Assembly (NCBI GenBank): GCA_022376925.1 | Contig: JAIOJX010000004.1 | Location: 121,793,123 to 121,857,122, forward strand | Direction of reading: 5' to 3' | Length of the DNA stretch: 64,000 nucleotides | DNA from: Tragulus kanchil | Lineage: Eukaryota > Chordata > Mammalia > Artiodactyla > Tragulidae | Notes under the pieces: generated by a model | Databases searched by the model: none | What the model was told of the DNA's origin: nothing | What the model saw: only the letters and a program-made list of their open reading frames with translations | In this document: positions 61,672 to 64,000 of the stretch, in pieces | How positions within the stretch are numbered: position 1 is the stretch's first letter | Layout: each line of letters begins with the position of its first letter | Program-made: the position numbers and the translations under genes

Positions 61672-61915
61672 GATAGCAACTACTACTTATGGAAACTCTA
61701 CTATGCTCCAGTTATTGTGTAAGTACTTTACATATATCAAGCCTAATACTCAAAATATGGATCATGACTATCATCCCCATTGAATAGAAGATAAAACAGA
61801 TGTTCAGAGAAGTTAGGTAGCTTGCTAAGGGTCAAGTAGCCCATAATTGTCCAGTCCAGGATTTGAATCTTGATGTACCTGACCCCCAAAATCTGTGCCT
61901 TTCCACTGCTCCATG
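61672..61915 (+). repeat. MIR SINE
   Basis: Clear MIR order: ctactacttatggaaactct, actatgctccagttattgtg, taagtactttacatatatca, catccccattgaatagaaga, gttaggtagcttgctaaggg, ccaggatttgaatcttgatg, gtgcctttccactgctccat. D19 repeats it at 62784-63027. Confidence 0.85.
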
Positions 61916-62783
61916 CTGACTCTTCAGAGCCTTGAAAGTCTGTGACTATAGACTTGACTTTGATGGGTATAGCAGAAAGTTAAACTAGAATAATAAAAGT
62001 GGTCTCTTTTAGAACAACTTTAATGATTATACTAGTAGTTTGCACATCTACATAAGATCTCACTGGAAAGTGACAGAACAAGATGGACAGAAAGTCAAAA
62101 CAGAGAGATTTAGGAAACAAATGAATTATAGTCCCACTGAGCAACTTGAATATCTGAAGTAAAGCCAATACCATGGGGCAACTGGAGGTGGAAAAGATTT
62201 GGAGATTTTGGAAGTAAAGGGAAGCAAGAGAAAGTGGGTGAAATGTTAACACAGTGGGGAAGGGAGACAAGCAAATGAAAGGACTTAAGTATGAGTATCT
62301 AGCAAGACAGCAAAGAATACTATCATAGAACAGAGAATGGGACAAAGTTTTAAGATGGTGGGAGTGGCCAAGAGCATTAAATGATGCAGAGTGGTCCATT
62401 GAAATAAGGACCTAAACAGAAAGCTGGTAACAAAATCGACTTTCCCTAGGGTTTATTAGGTTACTGACAGTCAATACTATCCAGATTATCTTCCAGATCC
62501 TAGAAGGCACCAGAGTATTGGATACAAGTGGATGTGGATTTTAGTCCACCCTTGATCAGTCAATAGTATAGCCAATATAAGAACCAATCATATTGTATTA
62601 GTGAGCAGAGTACTAAGGAACAAGGTAATCTTTCCTAGAAGGGCAAGTTGATGAGGGTAGGCATTAAGAACTGTGTCGTTCTAAACTACAAATACAAATT
62701 TGCCATGTAAATAAATTTAGAAATGTCATGTCTAAGAAACACTGTCTGTATGGATATGGATATAAAGACATAATAACAATGAT

Positions 62784-63027
62784 GATAGCAACTACTACTT
62801 ATGGAAACTCTACTATGCTCCAGTTATTGTGTAAGTACTTTACATATATCAAGCCTAATACTCAAAATATGGATCATGACTATCATCCCCATTGAATAGA
62901 AGATAAAACAGATGTTCAGAGAAGTTAGGTAGCTTGCTAAGGGTCAAGTAGCCCATAATTGTCCAGTCCAGGATTTGAATCTTGATGTACCTGACCCCCA
63001 AAATCTGTGCCTTTCCACTGCTCCATG
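62784..63027 (+). repeat. Second copy of the MIR
   Basis: Identical to 61672-61915 at the D19 spacing. Confidence 0.85.
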
Positions 63028-63570
63028 CTGACTCTTCAGAGCCTTGAAAGTCTGTGACTATAGACTTGACTTTGATGGGTATAGCAGAAAGTTAAACTAG
63101 AATAATAAAAGTGGTCTCTTTTAGAACAACTTTAATGATTATACTAGTAGTTTGCACATCTACATAAGATCTCACTGGAAAGTGACAGAACAAGATGGAC
63201 AGAAAGTCAAAACAGAGAGATTTAGGAAACAAATGAATTATAGTCCCACTGAGCAACTTGAATATCTGAAGTAAAGCCAATACCATGGGGCAACTGGAGG
63301 TGGAAAAGATTTGGAGATTTTGGAAGTAAAGGGAAGCAAGAGAAAGTGGGTGAAATGTTAACACAGTGGGGAAGGGAGACAAGCAAATGAAAGGACTTAA
63401 GTATGAGTATCTAGCAAGACAGCAAAGAATACTATCATAGAACAGAGAATGGGACAAAGTTTTAAGATGGTGGGAGTGGCCAAGAGCATTAAATGATGCA
63501 GAGTGGTCCATTGAAATAAGGACCTAAACAGAAAGCTGGTAACAAAATCGACTTTCCCTAGGGTTTATTA

Positions 63571-64000
63571 TTAAGAAAGCATTAAGCAAAAGAAATACTT
63601 AAAGTACTTGCAATTATCTCTCCAACATAGTATTTAGGAAAATTTTCTTCTCAGAGTCAAGGCTATTTGTGTAGCTATTACTGATTCTTCAAAGAAGAAA
63701 GTCTTTTTCTGAAAGCGATAGAACCACAGGTTACATTATTGAAGGAAAACTCCATAACGACCAGTGTATCCCATTACAGGATGCGGATCATTCAAGTTCA
63801 AATACCACGTATTTTCTTTCCTTAAGTTGTTTATGTTAACCTCTCAAATTAATTGTAAACATATTCTACCTTGTAGTTCCAAACACCTCCACATTATCAT
63901 TCAAATGATGGAATATTAGGAATGACTTGGGAAATTGACAATGCTATTTTATTGATTAAAAAGACAAATGACTATTATTCTTTGTTATTCTTTTCAAATA
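63571..64000. other. AT-rich sequence, no feature seen
   Basis: No recognised element or coding frame up to the window end. Confidence 0.5.

Larger units (their letters stand above)
61346..63570. repeat. Tandem duplication D19 (period 1112-1114)
   Basis: Copy 1 is about 61348-62458 and copy 2 about 62463-63570. Copy 2 lacks two bases near 62490 (tatcttcc against tatctaatcc). Both copies carry the same MIR. A 139-codon minus frame (61980-62399, repeated 63092-63511) lies in noncoding repeat-like sequence. Confidence 0.95.

Noticed and set aside
61980..62399. 139-codon minus-strand frame found twice, which could suggest a duplicated gene
   Set aside because: The repetition is duplication D19. 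The residues are low-complexity Leu/Ser/Phe-rich and match no family. The DNA is repeat-like and adjoins a MIR.
1706..63570. A regularly spaced array (CRISPR-like or a satellite with a 1.1-kb unit)
   Set aside because: The units of different duplications share no sequence. Only the spacing is similar, so there is no satellite family or repeat-spacer array.

Overview
This window is nuclear DNA from a ruminant, most likely a pecoran such as cattle, sheep, goat, antelope or deer. The evidence is the repeat set: many tRNA-Glu-type Bov-tA/Bov-A2 SINEs, pieces of the BovB (RTE) LINE, CHR-type SINEs shared by ruminants, hippos and whales, mammalian L1/L2/MIR fossils and one class I ERV solo LTR. The sequence is AT-rich. 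I find no protein-coding gene, rRNA, tRNA gene or CRISPR array. The open frames are all short and most lie in SINE/LINE sequence, its flanks or duplicated copies, so the window reads as intergenic or deep intronic DNA.

The dominant structure is not a classical feature. Nineteen direct tandem duplications, each with a period of about 1.07 to 1.22 kb and almost no divergence, run from about 1.7 kb to 63.6 kb. Second copies begin near 2785, 5379, 7257, 9354, 11431, 14882, 17568, 24216, 26102, 31395, 37671, 39725, 44042, 46559, 49780, 55672, 57791, 59948 and 62463. About 21 kb of the 64 kb is therefore second-copy sequence. Several duplications are chained (4281-12543, 23107-27190, 36509-40928, 54603-61074), so some segments occur three times. 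Differences between copies cluster at the junctions as deletions, chimeric words and homopolymer slips. The simplest reading is unmerged contig-end overlaps of about 1.1 kb, an assembly artefact. Every count and distance in the window should be read with that in mind.

Beneath the duplications is a readable retroposon history. 2-2.5 kb: an antisense BovA with a sense Bov-tA inserted in its target-site duplication. 14-16 kb: an antisense Bov-A2 and an antisense BovB 3' end. 16-20 kb: Bov-tA, L2, an old L1M fragment and a CHR SINE. 20.7-24.8 kb: two L1 3' ends. 29.6-30.3 kb: antisense BovB. 36 kb: BovB split by a CHR SINE. 39 kb: BovA split by a CHR SINE. 41.8-44.8 kb: Bov-A2 and Bov-tA. 46-50.8 kb: CHR and Bov-tA. 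50.9-51.5 kb: antisense BovB reverse-transcriptase fragment. 52.2-52.9 kb: a CHR SINE split by a 517-bp solo LTR with a perfect 4-bp target duplication. 53.3-53.8 kb: L2 split by Bov-tA. 61.7-61.9 kb: a MIR. I found no new coding system.
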